A stretch of DNA of 64,000 nucleotides from Gemmata massiliana (GCF_901538265.1 NZ_LR593886.1:992001-1056000), one strand, 5' to 3'; shown: positions 54,808 through 64,000, counted from the first letter of the stretch. A program made the numbers and translations. Notes: generated from the sequence alone by a model not told the origin.

Positions 54808-57800
54808 TTACCGTGGCTTCGAAGCCGACTCGAGTACGGCACCCGCGTCGGCCCACAGCTTCCGGCAGTCCGCCTGTTCGCCAATTGGTAAGTTCTTCAA
54901 CTCGGCCGGGCCGCGGATGCCGGCGAATTCCGGTTCTGTCTGCCACGCGGCGATCGCCTGTCGCACCCCGTCACGGTGCTTGTGGAAATCGCGGTCGAGT
55001 GCCCCGGCCGACGCGGAAAGCTCGTCGCGCAGCCATGCCCGTGCCTGGGCACGCCACTTCTCCCGCACGGCCTCCGACTGACCGACGGCGTCGATACCGC
55101 GACCGCAACCGGCCTGGGCCGCGACCCGCGCCGCGGCGAGGCGGTGCTTTTCCGCCAACTTCGGATCGGCCAGAAACGCCTCGGTGTAGATGCGGGCGAG
55201 TGCGGCGAATCGGTTCTCGAACCGGTAGGCCCCGATCAGGGCGAGGCGCTCGTCGTTGTCCCGCGGTTGACGCCGGCCCTCCAGAAGGGCCTTCTGGTCC
55301 GGAAAGATCAACCCCTCGGCCTCGCGGCGGAGGGCGTGTTCGACCCAGCCGTCCTGCCCCTTGACTTGGCTCGCCCGCCAGTCGTGGCTCACGACGGCCG
55401 CGGCGAGCGCCTTGCGGGCCTCGGCCTCCCGCCCGTCCCGGTGGAGGGCCATCGCCAACACGAGCTGTGGTGTCGGACCGGGCCGGCGGCCGGCGTCCCC
55501 CCGCAAGGTGGCAATCGCCGGCCCGAACCTCCCCTGGCGGTACTCCGCCAGCCCGCGGACGAACTGGTAGTACGGGTACTCCCACGTCAGCTTCCCGCGG
55601 TCCACGCCGGCGGCCGTCATGGCCAGGGCGACGGCCCGCTCCAGCTCGGGCCCGGCCGCCGGGGCGAGCAGTGCGGCCCGTGCGGTCCGCTCCGCGATGC
55701 CCGGGTCGGTCGTCCGGCCGAACCTGGCGAGGAGTGCGGTCCGGGCCCGGCGATAGTCGTCGTCGCGGCCGAGGAACAGGCAGAACTCCGCGTACCCGTA
55801 CCAGACGTCGTGCTGGGGCGGGTCGGCGGCGGTCGCGGCGGCCCACGCGGCGCGGGCCTCCTCGTGCCGGCCCGCGTCGAACAGGACGTGCCGGAGGGAG
55901 TCCAGGGCCAAGATGTTTCTGGGTTCGAGGAGGACCGCCTCGCGTAACGCCTGCACCGCCTCGTCGGGCCTGCCGAGCCCGTTCAGGCTGAGCCCGAGTG
56001 CGATGAGCAGTCTCGCCGTCTTCACGTCGTGGGCGAACGCCGCCCGGACCTCCCGCACGGCCTCGTCGTGCCGTCCCAGCCGGGACAGGTAGAAGGCCAG
56101 GTTGGTCCGGGCCATGCCGAACGCGGGGTCACACTCGACCGCCCGTCGGTACATGGCGACCGCCTCGTCCCGGCGGCCGGACGCTTCCAGCACGTAGCCG
56201 AAGTCGTTCATGACAACGGCCGCCCTGGGGCGGACGGCGAGGGCGGCCTGGTAAAACCGGGCGGCCTCGCGGGGGTCCGGCCGGGCGAGCGCCCGGCCCA
56301 GCCGAACGTTCGCCCAGAAGTCGCTCGGGAAGGCTTGCTGGATTCGCCGGAGAGACGGGACCGGGTCGGTGCCGACGGCGACCGTCCGCCGCTCGACCGC
56401 GAGGAGGAGCCAGAGGGACGGGTAGACGGCGGGGGCGGAGTCGATGAACCGGGTGACGGCCGCCTCGTCCGCCCACGTCGCCGGGTCGGCGGCCCTCGCC
56501 CGCCAGGCCACTCCGCCCGGGTCGGCCAGCCGCACCGTCTCGAGGAGCCAGGCCTTCCGGGCGGGGTCGTCGAGGCGGCAACTGGACCAGTGGTCGAGGG
56601 CGGCGACCAGCACCGGACCGACCGGCGACGCCGCGATCCGCTCGGCGGCGGCCGACGGTGTCTCCTCGAACGGACGGACGAGTCCGGCGCGGCGGAACGC
56701 CTCCTGGTACTCACCGTCCGACCGACGGAAGTCGAGCCCATCCGCCGCCAGGCTGTACCCGTCGAGCCGGATGGCGTCCAGACGGGCCACGAGTTCCAAC
56801 TCGCGGCCACCGCAGTCGAGGCGGGCACGAAGGTGGTTTGGGCCGCGGTCTCCGAACCGGCCCTTCGCCCGTTCCAGAGCGGCCCCCGCCGTGGCCCAGG
56901 AGGACTTTCGGAGTTCCGCGTCCATGTCGTCCAGGTCGGCGGTCGCGGCGCGCTCCGTGGCGGCGACGTCCGCTGCGGCCGCCCGCGCGTTCGCCGCCCG
57001 TTCGGAGATCGTCCACGCCACTCCGGCGATCAGGGAGACCGTGGAGAGTAAGGCGGCCGCGATGGCCGCCGCCAGCACGGGCCGCCGCCGGACCCGCCGG
57101 ACCAGTCGGGCCAACGGGCCTTCGGGCCGCACCGCGATGGCCTCCCCGTCTAGGAAACGGCGGAGATCGTCTCCCAACGCGGTCGCCGACGGGTACCGCG
57201 ATCGAGGTTCTTTACCCAGGCACTTCAGGCAGACGGTCTCCAAGTCCCGTGAGACTTTTTTGTTCAACCGCGACGGGGGAACCGGGTCCTGCGTGACCGC
57301 GCGGTAGATCGTCACCGCGGCGTTACCCGAGTGGAACGGCGGACGCCCCGTGAGCAGTTCGTACAGGATCGCCCCGAGCGAGTAGATGTCAGCGGGCGGG
57401 CCCGGCGCGGACTTGTCCTCTCCGGCTTGCTCGGGGGCCATGTAGCTCGGTGTGCCGACAGCGGTGCCGGTCCGGGTCAGTCCGGCCTCGCCGTCGAGCC
57501 GCCGCGCGAGCCCGAAATCGGCGACCTTGGGCGTCCCGTCGACGGTGAGCAGGACGTTGCCCGGCTTCAGGTCGCGGTGGACGATGCCGGCGACGTGGGC
57601 CGCTTCGACCGCCCCGGTCAGGGCCAGCACCAACCCTGCCGCCTCCCGGATCGGGAGGGGCTTGCCGTCTAGTCGCTGGGCCAGGCTGCCCCCCTCCACG
57701 TATTCCATCGTGAAGAACAGCCGGCCGTCGGCGTCGCCGACGTCGTGAACCTGCACGACGTTCGGGTGCCGCAGGGCCGCGGCCGCCTCGGCCTCCCGCC

Positions 57801-58152
57801 GGAACCGCTCGCGCTCCCGCCGCCCGCTGGCCTGAACCATCTTGAGGGCGACCACCCGGTTGAGCCGGACGTGCCTGGCCCGGTAAACGACCCCCATACC
57901 CCCGCGGCCCAACTCCGCCTCGACCTCGTAGCCCGGGACCGCCGGCAAGCCCGCCGCGTCCGGTTGTTCCGCGCCCGACCCGTCCTCGGGGGGGAACAGC
58001 GCGTCGATGTCCTCCCGCGCCCGGCACATCTGCCGCCACCGGTCGCGGACCACGGGTAGCAGTTCGACGCACGACCCGCACACCTCCTCGGGCGTGGCGT
58101 CGGACTCGGAGAGGCGGTCCAGTAACTCCTGAACGCGTGGGTCGTCGGCCAT
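54808..58152 (-). CDS. Transmembrane Ser/Thr protein kinase with TPR region
   Basis: The protein has 1114 aa. After a short helical lead the Hanks kinase domain (about 72-340) has LGRGGMGVVYRARHVRLNRV (P-loop), VALKMVQ (Lys), IVHRDLKPGNVLLTVDGTPK (catalytic loop), DFGLARRLDGE (metal) and GTPSYMAPEQAG (activation). A helix near 360-385 (VLAAAIAAALLSTVSLIAGV) crosses the membrane. The rest is helical TPR-like repeats (AVVMNDFGYVLEASGRRDEA, MARTNLAFYLSRLGRHDEAV, RLLIALGLSLNGLGRPDEAV). It lies 53 bp behind an ECF sigma gene on the same strand. In planctomycetes this pairing suggests phosphorylation-controlled sigma activity. Confidence 0.93.
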   Translation of the reverse strand: MADDPRVQELLDRLSESDATPEEVCGSCVELLPVVRDRWRQMCRAREDIDALFPPEDGSGAEQPDAAGLPAVPGYEVEAELGRGGMGVVYRARHVRLNRVVALKMVQASGRRERERFRREAEAAAALRHPNVVQVHDVGDADGRLFFTMEYVEGGSLAQRLDGKPLPIREAAGLVLALTGAVEAAHVAGIVHRDLKPGNVLLTVDGTPKVADFGLARRLDGEAGLTRTGTAVGTPSYMAPEQAGEDKSAPGPPADIYSLGAILYELLTGRPPFHSGNAAVTIYRAVTQDPVPPSRLNKKVSRDLETVCLKCLGKEPRSRYPSATALGDDLRRFLDGEAIAVRPEGPLARLVRRVRRRPVLAAAIAAALLSTVSLIAGVAWTISERAANARAAAADVAATERAATADLDDMDAELRKSSWATAGAALERAKGRFGDRGPNHLRARLDCGGRELELVARLDAIRLDGYSLAADGLDFRRSDGEYQEAFRRAGLVRPFEETPSAAAERIAASPVGPVLVAALDHWSSCRLDDPARKAWLLETVRLADPGGVAWRARAADPATWADEAAVTRFIDSAPAVYPSLWLLLAVERRTVAVGTDPVPSLRRIQQAFPSDFWANVRLGRALARPDPREAARFYQAALAVRPRAAVVMNDFGYVLEASGRRDEAVAMYRRAVECDPAFGMARTNLAFYLSRLGRHDEAVREVRAAFAHDVKTARLLIALGLSLNGLGRPDEAVQALREAVLLEPRNILALDSLRHVLFDAGRHEEARAAWAAATAADPPQHDVWYGYAEFCLFLGRDDDYRRARTALLARFGRTTDPGIAERTARAALLAPAAGPELERAVALAMTAAGVDRGKLTWEYPYYQFVRGLAEYRQGRFGPAIATLRGDAGRRPGPTPQLVLAMALHRDGREAEARKALAAAVVSHDWRASQVKGQDGWVEHALRREAEGLIFPDQKALLEGRRQPRDNDERLALIGAYRFENRFAALARIYTEAFLADPKLAEKHRLAAARVAAQAGCGRGIDAVGQSEAVREKWRAQARAWLRDELSASAGALDRDFHKHRDGVRQAIAAWQTEPEFAGIRGPAELKNLPIGEQADCRKLWADAGAVLESASKPR

Positions 58153-58204
58153 GGCGTCCTCCAGTGGTCGTGGGCCGCGGTTTCGGCCCGCTGCGGGGCC
58201 GGCC

Positions 58205-58822
58205 TCACGACGGGTCCCGTTCCGCGGCGTCCGGACGGAGGTCGCCGAGACGCTCCGTCAGCAGTCGCAGCCCCCGGTCGAGCCGCCGCTTCACCGTCTT
58301 GACCGCGACGCCGAGCACCTCGGCGGCCTCGACCTGCGTCAACCCCTGCACCCGGACCAGGTCGAACGCCTCCCGCTCGTCGGCCGGGAGGGCCTCGATC
58401 GACTCGATGATCCGCCGGCAGTCCGGGGACAGGCCGGACGCGCTGTCGGCCGGGGCCGGGATCAGGTCGTCGGCCACGTCCCCGGCGCGGGGCTCTCCAT
58501 CCAAGCGGCGGGCCAGGTCATTCAGTTCCCACCGGGTGTGCTGGGCGGCGAGGCTGAAGAACTGCCGCACCGAGGTCGGTCGGGCTTCCCGAAGGGCCTT
58601 GAGCAGGCGCTCGACGACCGCCCCGAGCATCTCCTCGGACTGGACGTTGAGCGGCGGCCGTGCCAGCCGCGGGTAGCCGCGGTGCAGGACGGACGCGCAC
58701 AGGCGGTGGAGCCGGCGGGCGGCCCGGTCGAGTAAGGCGCGGACGATCGCGTCCGCCGGCCCGCCGCCGGCCAGGTCGTCCAGGTACCGCTGCACCGCGA
58801 AGCTGGTGCGGTCGTCGGTCAT
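58205..58822 (-). CDS. ECF-type RNA polymerase sigma factor (partner of the kinase)
   Basis: ATG 58822 was preferred because the open frame to 58972 has no sigma-like residues. The 205-aa product: FAVQRYLDDLAGGGPADAIV, RRLHRLCASVLHRGYPRLAR, LNVQSEEMLGAVVERLLKAL with RQFFSLAAQHTRWELNDLAR (region 2), and DEREAFDLVRVQGLTQVEAA then EVLGVAVKTVKRRLDRG (region 4 helix-turn-helix). It belongs to the sigma factors that pair with PEGA/STK kinases in planctomycetes and Acidobacteria. It would transcribe its own operon and stress genes after kinase input. Confidence 0.9.
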   Translation of the reverse strand: MTDDRTSFAVQRYLDDLAGGGPADAIVRALLDRAARRLHRLCASVLHRGYPRLARPPLNVQSEEMLGAVVERLLKALREARPTSVRQFFSLAAQHTRWELNDLARRLDGEPRAGDVADDLIPAPADSASGLSPDCRRIIESIEALPADEREAFDLVRVQGLTQVEAAEVLGVAVKTVKRRLDRGLRLLTERLGDLRPDAAERDPS

Positions 58823-59255
58823 CGGAACCTCACGGTGAGGACGAGGGTTGAGATGCGTCCGGTGATCGTAACCGGATTGGTGTCCGCCCGCCACGCTTGG
58901 CGGAGCGAACCAGAAAACTCGTGCGGGAAAGCGGCGGGGCACTGGGCTGGACCGGAGCAGGCAGCTTTCCACGACGGATCAGGAGAAACGGATGAGCGGA
59001 GCGGCATCCACGGCGACCGGGAAGTCCGCATTCGACCCGTTGCAGCAAGCCTCGGAAGGGTCTTTCCCGGCCGGTGACCTGCCGGCCGGGACGGTCACCA
59101 ACGGCGGCGGGATGTCGAGCCGCGAGTGCAACCGCGATGGAAGGGATGACTTTCCGACCCTGAAAGAGCAATCGCCCGAATCCCGCCCGTTGCGCCCCGC
59201 AGAGCGTGACAGCCGATCGTCAGGCCGTTCACCCCAACACAGGAGAACCACTCGG
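58823..59255. other. Divergent promoter region of the sigma/kinase operon
   Basis: No gene is seen. GGTGACC (59074-59080) and GGTCACC (59094-59100) form an inverted repeat that could bind a dimeric regulator. AGGAGAACC just before 59256 is the ribosome site of the MBL gene. Confidence 0.45.
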
Positions 59256-60215
59256 ATGAAAACCCTGAACAACGCGAACCGCCGGGAGGCGGGCGAGGAG
59301 CGACACGTGCTGGAGGACCTGGCCTACCTTCGCACGGTGATGGTCAACCTGTACTTCGTCGGCCGCCCCGGCGCGGGGGACCGGCAGTGGGCACTGATCG
59401 ACGCCGGTATGCCCGGCTCGGCCGATCTCATTGCACGAACGGCTGAGGCGCGGTTCGGCCCGGGATCCCGCCCGGCCGCCGTCATCCTGACCCACGGCCA
59501 CTTCGACCACGTGGGGGCTCTCGCCGCCCTCGCGCAGAGGTGGGACGCGCCCGTCTACGCCCACCCGATGGAATTGCCCTACCTGACGGGCCGGTCCTCG
59601 TACCCGCCGCCCGACCCGACCGTCGGGGGCGGCCTGATCTCCGCCCTGTCCTGGAGTTATCCAAGGGGGCCGATCGACCTCGGCGACCGGGTCAAGCCGC
59701 TACCGCAGGACGGATCGGTCCCAGGCATGCCGGGTTGGCGGTGGGTCCACACTCCGGGGCACACGCCGGGGCACGTCGTCCTGTTCCGTGACACCGACCG
59801 GACCCTTCTCGCGGGGGATGCGGTCGTGACCACCAGACAGGAGTCGGCCCTGGCCGTGATGGCCGAAAGGCGCGAGTTGCACGGGCCGCCCATGTACTTC
59901 ACCCCGGACTGGGAGAGAGCCGCCCGCTCCGTCGCAGCGATCGCCGCTCTCGAACCCGAGGTCGTCGCCACCGGCCACGGTGAACCGCTGATGGGTCCCG
60001 CGATGAGGGCCGACCTCGCCGACCTGGCCCGCGACTTTCACCACCGGGCCGTTCCCCGCCGCGGCCGGTACGTGGCCCACCCTGCGGAGACGGACGGGAA
60101 CGGCATCGTCTCTCTCCCTCCCGACTCGACGGAACTCTTGCCCGCCCTGCTGCTCGGGGGCGAGGCGGCCGAGTTCGTGCGACAGTTCCTCGGTGAGGAT
60201 GTCGCCGAATCGTAA
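59256..60215 (+). CDS. MBL-fold metallo-hydrolase
   Basis: The frame is open from 58992, but ATG 59256 follows AGGAGAACC. The 319-aa product has the metallo-beta-lactamase signature ILTHGHFDHVGALAALAQRW (HxHxDH), VHTPGHTPGHVVLF (His), LLAGDAVVTTRQ (Asp) and ATGHGEPLMGP (His). It binds two metal ions and hydrolyses an ester, lactone or thioester. The long C-terminus (RRGRYVAHPAETDGNGIVSL) is not standard. It is first in a plus-strand run of small metabolic genes. Confidence 0.88.
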   Translation: MKTLNNANRREAGEERHVLEDLAYLRTVMVNLYFVGRPGAGDRQWALIDAGMPGSADLIARTAEARFGPGSRPAAVILTHGHFDHVGALAALAQRWDAPVYAHPMELPYLTGRSSYPPPDPTVGGGLISALSWSYPRGPIDLGDRVKPLPQDGSVPGMPGWRWVHTPGHTPGHVVLFRDTDRTLLAGDAVVTTRQESALAVMAERRELHGPPMYFTPDWERAARSVAAIAALEPEVVATGHGEPLMGPAMRADLADLARDFHHRAVPRRGRYVAHPAETDGNGIVSLPPDSTELLPALLLGGEAAEFVRQFLGEDVAES

Positions 60216-60420
60216 GCGGCTGCCCGACCGGAGGGTTGTGTGCTCAAAACAGCCGCGACCGCCTGTGGTCGAGGGGACCCGGCAAGGTCGGGCGATTCTG
60301 TTCGCCGTCGCGGCGTGGAGGATGAACTGCCACCCGCACGGATCGCGGGGTTGGAAGCCGAAGTCGATGGACCGGGAACAACTATTCACTCTGGCAACTT
60401 TCCACAATCGGGGCACCGTC

Positions 60421-61068
60421 ATGAAGTTCAGCAAGACCGACACCGCACTGGTCGTGATCGACCCGCAGAACGACGCCTTGAGCGAGACCGGGCACGCCTG
60501 GGGTCTTGTCGGCGAGAGCGTTCGGGCGAACAACACGGTCGAGAATCTCACTCGCCTGTTCACCGCCGCGAAGGATAACGGTTTCGGGGTCTTCGTCTCT
60601 CCGCACTACATGTACCCCCACGACCAAAGGTGGCGGTTCAGTGGGATGCTCGAGAAGGTGACGTTGGACCAGAAAGTGTTCTTCCGCACGGGCGCCCTCA
60701 GCCTCGCCGACTTTGCGGGGTCCGGGGCCGACTGGCTGGACCGCTTCAAGGCGTACATCGAGGACGGGAAGACCGTGGTGGTAAGCCCGCACAAGGTGTG
60801 GGGGCCGCAGACCAACGACCTCGTCCTGCAACTTCGCAAGTGCGGGGTCAGCAAGGTGATCCTAGCCGGGATGCTGGCGAACCTGTGCGTCGAAAGCCAC
60901 CTGCGCGAGCTGGTCGAGCAGGGGTTCGAGGTGGCCGTGGTCAAGGACGCGACGGCCGGTCCCCGGCACCCCGAGATCGGCGACGGCTACGCGGCCGCGC
61001 TCGTCAACTACGGCTTCATCGCCAAGGCCGTCCTCACGACCGACGCCGCCGTGAAGGCCATGCGGTAG
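60421..61068 (+). CDS. Isochorismatase-family cysteine hydrolase
   Basis: ATG 60421 gives MKFSKTDTALVVIDPQNDAL. The 215-aa product has the triad of the family: Asp in VVIDPQNDA, Lys in VVVSPHKVWGPQTNDLVLQL and Cys in GMLANLCVESHLRELVEQGF. The cis-peptide region VILAGMLAN precedes it. Members hydrolyse isochorismate, nicotinamide, ureido- or carbamoyl substrates. The substrate cannot be told from sequence. It is 206 bp behind the MBL gene. Confidence 0.88.
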   Translation: MKFSKTDTALVVIDPQNDALSETGHAWGLVGESVRANNTVENLTRLFTAAKDNGFGVFVSPHYMYPHDQRWRFSGMLEKVTLDQKVFFRTGALSLADFAGSGADWLDRFKAYIEDGKTVVVSPHKVWGPQTNDLVLQLRKCGVSKVILAGMLANLCVESHLRELVEQGFEVAVVKDATAGPRHPEIGDGYAAALVNYGFIAKAVLTTDAAVKAMR

Positions 61069-61145
61069 CAGCCGCGATTCCGTTCTGTCGCCCGATCCGC
61101 GCGGCACCAAACAAGGGCCGCAAGCCGGTGACCGAGGAACAGCAC

Positions 61146-61424
61146 ATGCCGACTCAAGTCCGCTGCCGCTGCCAAGGAAACGCGGAGTGCAAACTCTGCC
61201 TCGGCAAAACGTTCTACGCGTACCAACCGGGTCCCCGGGGATGGATGCCGTTCACGTGCCCGACGTGTGAAGGGGGCGGCGTCCTCCCGTCCGGCGGGGC
61301 GCCGGTGCGGACCTGTTTCACCTGCGCCGGGGCCGGTACGGTGGACCCGGCGAGCCCGCCTTACGCCCCGGGCCTGCGCGGCGCGTTGCGGATCGGTTGG
61401 AAGATCTTCTTCGGCGGCGGGTGA
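61146..61424 (+). CDS. Small DnaJ-zinc-finger-like protein
   Basis: The protein has 92 aa. Cys pairs lie in CRCQGNAECKLCLGKTF, FTCPTCEGGGVLPSG and CFTCAGAGTVD, which resembles the CxxCxGxG repeats of DnaJ. These bind zinc. The tail is short and aromatic (LRIGWKIFFGGG). It follows the isochorismatase gene by 77 bp on the same strand. It may be a chaperone-like or redox mini-protein. Confidence 0.65.
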   Translation: MPTQVRCRCQGNAECKLCLGKTFYAYQPGPRGWMPFTCPTCEGGGVLPSGGAPVRTCFTCAGAGTVDPASPPYAPGLRGALRIGWKIFFGGG

Positions 61425-61504
61425 CGGCACCGGTACGCAGGGCCGTGGTGGTCGCCAGAAGCCGTAGGCCGGTCGTTCATACGTAACAAACGGGAGTACC
61501 GATC

Positions 61505-62260
61505 ATGGCTCAGAAACTGGCGGGGAAAATTGCCCTCGTCACCGGCGGCACCAGCGGGCTCGGCCTCGCGACCGCGAAGCGTTTCATCGACGAAGGGGCC
61601 AAGGTGGTCATCACCGGCCGCCGAGCGGCCGCGCTCGATGCGGCGGTCAAAGGCCTCGGCGCGGGCGCGACTGGCGTCCGGGGCGACGTGTCCGTGCCGG
61701 CCGACCTCGACCGCCTCTACGAGACGATTCGAGAGACTCACGGGCGGCTCGACGTCCTGTTCGCCAACGCCGGCGGCGGCGCGTTCGTACCCCTCGAAGA
61801 AGTTACCGAGGCGCATTTCGACAAGTACTTCGGCATCAACGTCAGGGGCACCCTGTTCACCGTACAGAAGGCGCTACCGCTCATGTGCGCGGGCGGCTCT
61901 ATTGTCCTGAACGGCTCGATGGTGTCGGTCAAGGGCGTGCCCGGGTTCAGCGTGTACGCGGCGACCAAGGCCGCGCTCCGGTCGTTCGTCCGGACCTGGG
62001 CGGTCGAACTGAAAGGGCGGAACGTCCGCGTGAACGTGGTCAGCCCCGGCACCGTCGTCACCCCCGGGTACAAGAATGAACTCGGGATGACCGACGAGCA
62101 GATCACGGGGCTCGTGGCGCAAGCGGCGGCGGTAACCCCCCTCGGTCGCGCCGGCACGCCGGACGAAATTGGGAAAGCCGTCGTGTTCCTCGCGTCGGAC
62201 GACAGCAGCTTCGTGACCGGGGCCGAACTGTTTGTGGACGGCGGGGCCGCACAGATTTGA
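61505..62260 (+). CDS. SDR-family oxidoreductase
   Basis: The protein has 251 aa, a classical [23 protein letters not shown] (NAD(P)-binding TGxxxGxG), [42 protein letters not shown] with the [11 protein letters not shown] pair (YxxxK), and [14 protein letters not shown]. It reduces or oxidises a carbonyl or alcohol with NAD(P)H. It precedes an alpha/beta hydrolase gene by 40 bp, in the same direction. Confidence 0.9.
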   Translation: MAQKLAGKIALVTGGTSGLGLATAKRFIDEGAKVVITGRRAAALDAAVKGLGAGATGVRGDVSVPADLDRLYETIRETHGRLDVLFANAGGGAFVPLEEVTEAHFDKYFGINVRGTLFTVQKALPLMCAGGSIVLNGSMVSVKGVPGFSVYAATKAALRSFVRTWAVELKGRNVRVNVVSPGTVVTPGYKNELGMTDEQITGLVAQAAAVTPLGRAGTPDEIGKAVVFLASDDSSFVTGAELFVDGGAAQI

Positions 62261-62300
62261 CGGCGTCGGAATCACCACCTCAACAACAGGACCCGAAGCG

Positions 62301-63131
62301 ATGAACTTCGTGACCACCGGCGACGGTACCCACATCTTCTACAAGGACTGGGGACCCAAGACCGAGCAGCCGATCGTGTTCCACCACGGCTGGCCGCTGA
62401 GTTCCGACGACTGGGACGCCCAGATGCTGTTCTTCGTCAACAACGGCTATCGCGTCGTCGCCCACGACCGTCGGGGCCACGGGCGCTCGGCCCAGGTCAG
62501 CGACGGACACGACATGGATCACTACGCCGCCGACGCGGCCGCCGTCGTCGAACACCTCGACCTGCGAGGCGCGGTCCACGTCGGTCACTCGACCGGGGGC
62601 GGCGAGGCCGCCCGGTACGTCGCCCGTCACGGCACGGGCCGGGTGGCGAAACTGGTGCTCATCAGCGCGGTGCCTCCGATCATGGTGAAGAGCGCGACCA
62701 ACCCGGGGGGCACCCCGATCGAGGCGTTCGACGACCTCCGCAAACAACTCGCGTCCAACCGCACCGAGTTCTACCGCGCCTTCGCCAGCGCCCCGTTCTA
62801 CGGCTACAACCGGGCGGGCGCAACGGCGTCCGAGGCAGTGGTCGAGAACTGGTGGCGCCAGGGCATGACGGGCGGGGCGAAGGCGCACTACGACGGCATC
62901 AAGGCGTTCTCCGAAACAGACTTCACCGATGACCTGAAGGCCATCAACGTACCGACACTCGTTTTGCACGGAGACGACGACCAGGTGGTGCCGATCGCCG
63001 ACTCCGCCCCGTTGACGGTGAAGCTGTTGAAGAACGGCACCCTGAAGGTGTACAAGGGCTACCCGCACGGCATGTGTACCACGCACGCCGACGTCATCAA
63101 CGCAGATTTGCTTGCGTTCATCAAGGCGTAA
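62301..63131 (+). CDS. Alpha/beta hydrolase (non-haem chloroperoxidase-like)
   Basis: ATG 62301 gives [20 protein letters not shown]. The 276-aa product matches non-haem haloperoxidase-type hydrolases: [20 protein letters not shown] (oxyanion region), [32 protein letters not shown] with nucleophile Ser in [23 protein letters not shown] with Asp, and [14 protein letters not shown] with His. These act as esterases or perhydrolases. It lies behind the SDR gene. Confidence 0.9.
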   Translation: MNFVTTGDGTHIFYKDWGPKTEQPIVFHHGWPLSSDDWDAQMLFFVNNGYRVVAHDRRGHGRSAQVSDGHDMDHYAADAAAVVEHLDLRGAVHVGHSTGGGEAARYVARHGTGRVAKLVLISAVPPIMVKSATNPGGTPIEAFDDLRKQLASNRTEFYRAFASAPFYGYNRAGATASEAVVENWWRQGMTGGAKAHYDGIKAFSETDFTDDLKAINVPTLVLHGDDDQVVPIADSAPLTVKLLKNGTLKVYKGYPHGMCTTHADVINADLLAFIKA

Positions 63132-63171
63132 CGTCAATCCCCACAGGTGAGGGCGCACGATACCGGCCCCG

Positions 63172-63324
63172 GTGCACTTCGCCCTCGTCGTGCTGGGCAG
63201 CGGCGAGGCCGGCAAGTACCTCGCCTGGGCGCTCGCGTCGCAGGGGAAAAGGGTGCCGGATGAAGCGAGACGTATCGCAGCCGCTTTGTCCACGAATTTC
63301 AGGAGCGCAGGCTTGGGCAGATGA
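63172..63324 (+). pseudogene. N-terminal fragment of an FAD-dependent disulfide oxidoreductase
   Basis: A GTG-started frame reads MHFALVVLGSGEAGKYLAWA then LASQGKRV, the FAD-binding GxGxAG fold of mercuric-reductase/lipoamide-dehydrogenase-type enzymes. After KRV (about 63252) the homology stops and the frame ends at TGA 63322. The gene was cut just before the tRNA-Pro scar and second integrase start. Confidence 0.7.
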
Positions 63325-63448
63325 ATTCATGGAATCCGTGTGCGACCGGCCTGTCCCCGGCTGAAATGCGTGTAAACTGTGTGAGGTGTGGAATCCGTAT
63401 TCGCTGGAAACAGCCACTCTTTCGTTGCACGGGTCCTTGAAGCGACTG

Positions 63449-63492
63449 CTTCGGGACCAAGAGGGCGTAGGTTTAAATCCTATCAGCCCGAC
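63449..63492 (+). pseudogene. 3' half of a tRNA-Pro gene (attachment-site scar)
   Basis: CTTCGGGACCAAG fits an anticodon loop (CGG) and stem of tRNA-Pro. A T-arm follows (GTAGG-TTTAAAT-CCTAT, nearly perfect), then a 3' acceptor CAGCCCG-A-C. No matching 5' stem or D-arm precedes it. It lies 116 bp before an integrase-like start, just as at 54080. Confidence 0.65.
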
Positions 63493-63607
63493 TGGATAGA
63501 AGTCCTTATCGACGAATCAGTTAACTTACCGCCGGGGGTTCCGGCGTGCGACACGAAGACTCAGGGTTTAGGCGTAGTCATACGCCAAAACATGGAGTGC
63601 CGCACGC

Positions 63608-63751
63608 ATGCCACGTCCCAAGAACGCAATTCCTGGCTACAAACTCCACAACCTTAAGTGCGTTCCCACAGAGTCAGATCCTACCGCCTTACGGCTTGAA
63701 GAGGTGGACCTCGAACGCTCTCTTCAACTCGCGCCATCGTCCGGGTGCTGA
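63608..63751 (+). pseudogene. Integrase N-terminal fragment 2
   Basis: ATG 63608 opens MPRPKNAIPGYKLHNLKCVP, matching the N-terminal arm-binding start seen at 54238 (MPRPRKLAPRYLKH). The frame ends at TGA 63749 after 47 codons without any core domain. It is a decayed recombinase start next to the tRNA-Pro scar. Confidence 0.55.
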
Positions 63752-63983
63752 TAGGGCGCAACATGCAGCTGTTAAACCGCAAAGAATCGTTGTGGATAAC
63801 CATCAAAATAAAAGAATCGGGGTTGTGAATCCGTTCCGACACCTTTCGCGAAGCCATGCGGTCGAACGGAGTGTGGCGATGCAACATGCTTGTGAGGCAC
63901 GAGCTGTTCGCAGCCGCTGCGTTCCGTTCGGCGACCGGCGTGTTTACGCCGGTGCGAACCCTTCATCGCCCGTGGAGCACCCT
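63752..63983. other. Worn DNA after the second integrase fragment
   Basis: No gene is recognised. The stretch has mixed GC and small spurious frames. Confidence 0.35.
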
Positions 63984-64000
63984 GATGAAGACCAAGTTAA
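63984..64000 (+). CDS. Possible start of a gene cut by the window edge
   Basis: ATG 63984 follows GTGGAGCACCCT, with GGAG at about the right distance. Only MKTKL is visible before the window ends. Nothing can be said of its product. Confidence 0.3.

Overview
The window looks like chromosomal DNA of a planctomycete of the family Gemmataceae. It has high GC and long spurious antisense ORFs. It carries lineage-typical families: an LRR protein with a TIGR02996-type N-terminus, two tandem paralogs of the family ending in a VRGCWVVDLVLGKE-like tail, an ECF sigma factor fused to a membrane/periplasmic domain, an ECF plus Ser/Thr kinase module, and several giant PAS histidine kinases. No rRNA and no CRISPR array is visible. 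One intact tRNA (initiator Met) is present. All assignments come from reading motifs by eye; no database search was run.

0-26 kb is mostly core-like. It holds an unusual NadD-like/NAD kinase fusion, a frameshifted LRR gene, a nine-PAS hybrid kinase, a membrane protein with a Cys-pair tail, a secreted prenyltransferase-repeat protein and a caspase-fold protein that has lost its His/Cys dyad. A minus-strand aromatic amino acid catabolic cluster follows (phenylalanine hydroxylase, HPPD, FAH-family hydrolase, a gene with an internal stop, homogentisate dioxygenase, AhpD-like protein), which together would take Phe to Tyr, HPP, homogentisate and on to fumarylacetoacetate-type products. After it come a quinone-reductase-like enzyme, GDP-mannose 4,6-dehydratase and a GDP-4-keto-6-deoxymannose reductase-like enzyme (GDP-D-rhamnose), an ankyrin protein, an NTase-HD protein and a thioesterase.

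26-54 kb is an accessory region. It begins beside tRNA-fMet and is bracketed by two 44-bp direct repeats that are 3' halves of a tRNA-Arg gene (26680 and 54080), which look like attachment-site scars. Inside are a dGTPase gene interrupted by a 1.66-kb insertion sequence and overlapping a nucleotidyltransferase gene, a Cys-rich mini-protein, a truncated Eco57I/PglX-like DNA methylase, a GIY-YIG/DUF4357 protein and an unknown protein. This reads as a decaying defence or mobile island. A sensory cluster follows (response regulator, PAS hybrid kinases, a PAS-only protein and a PAS remnant), then a HEPN-like protein, two tandem trypsin-like proteins of lower GC, small hypothetical proteins, a GNAT-like protein, a membrane-anchored ECF sigma factor and the tandem Gemmata paralogs.

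54-64 kb starts with a truncated tyrosine-recombinase gene next to a tRNA-Arg scar. It continues with an ECF sigma/STK-TPR operon and a run of small metabolic genes (MBL hydrolase, isochorismatase-like hydrolase, Cys-rich protein, SDR, alpha/beta hydrolase). It ends with an oxidoreductase fragment, a tRNA-Pro 3'-half scar and a second truncated integrase start. Repeated integration at tRNA genes, followed by decay, best explains the layout from 26 kb to the end.
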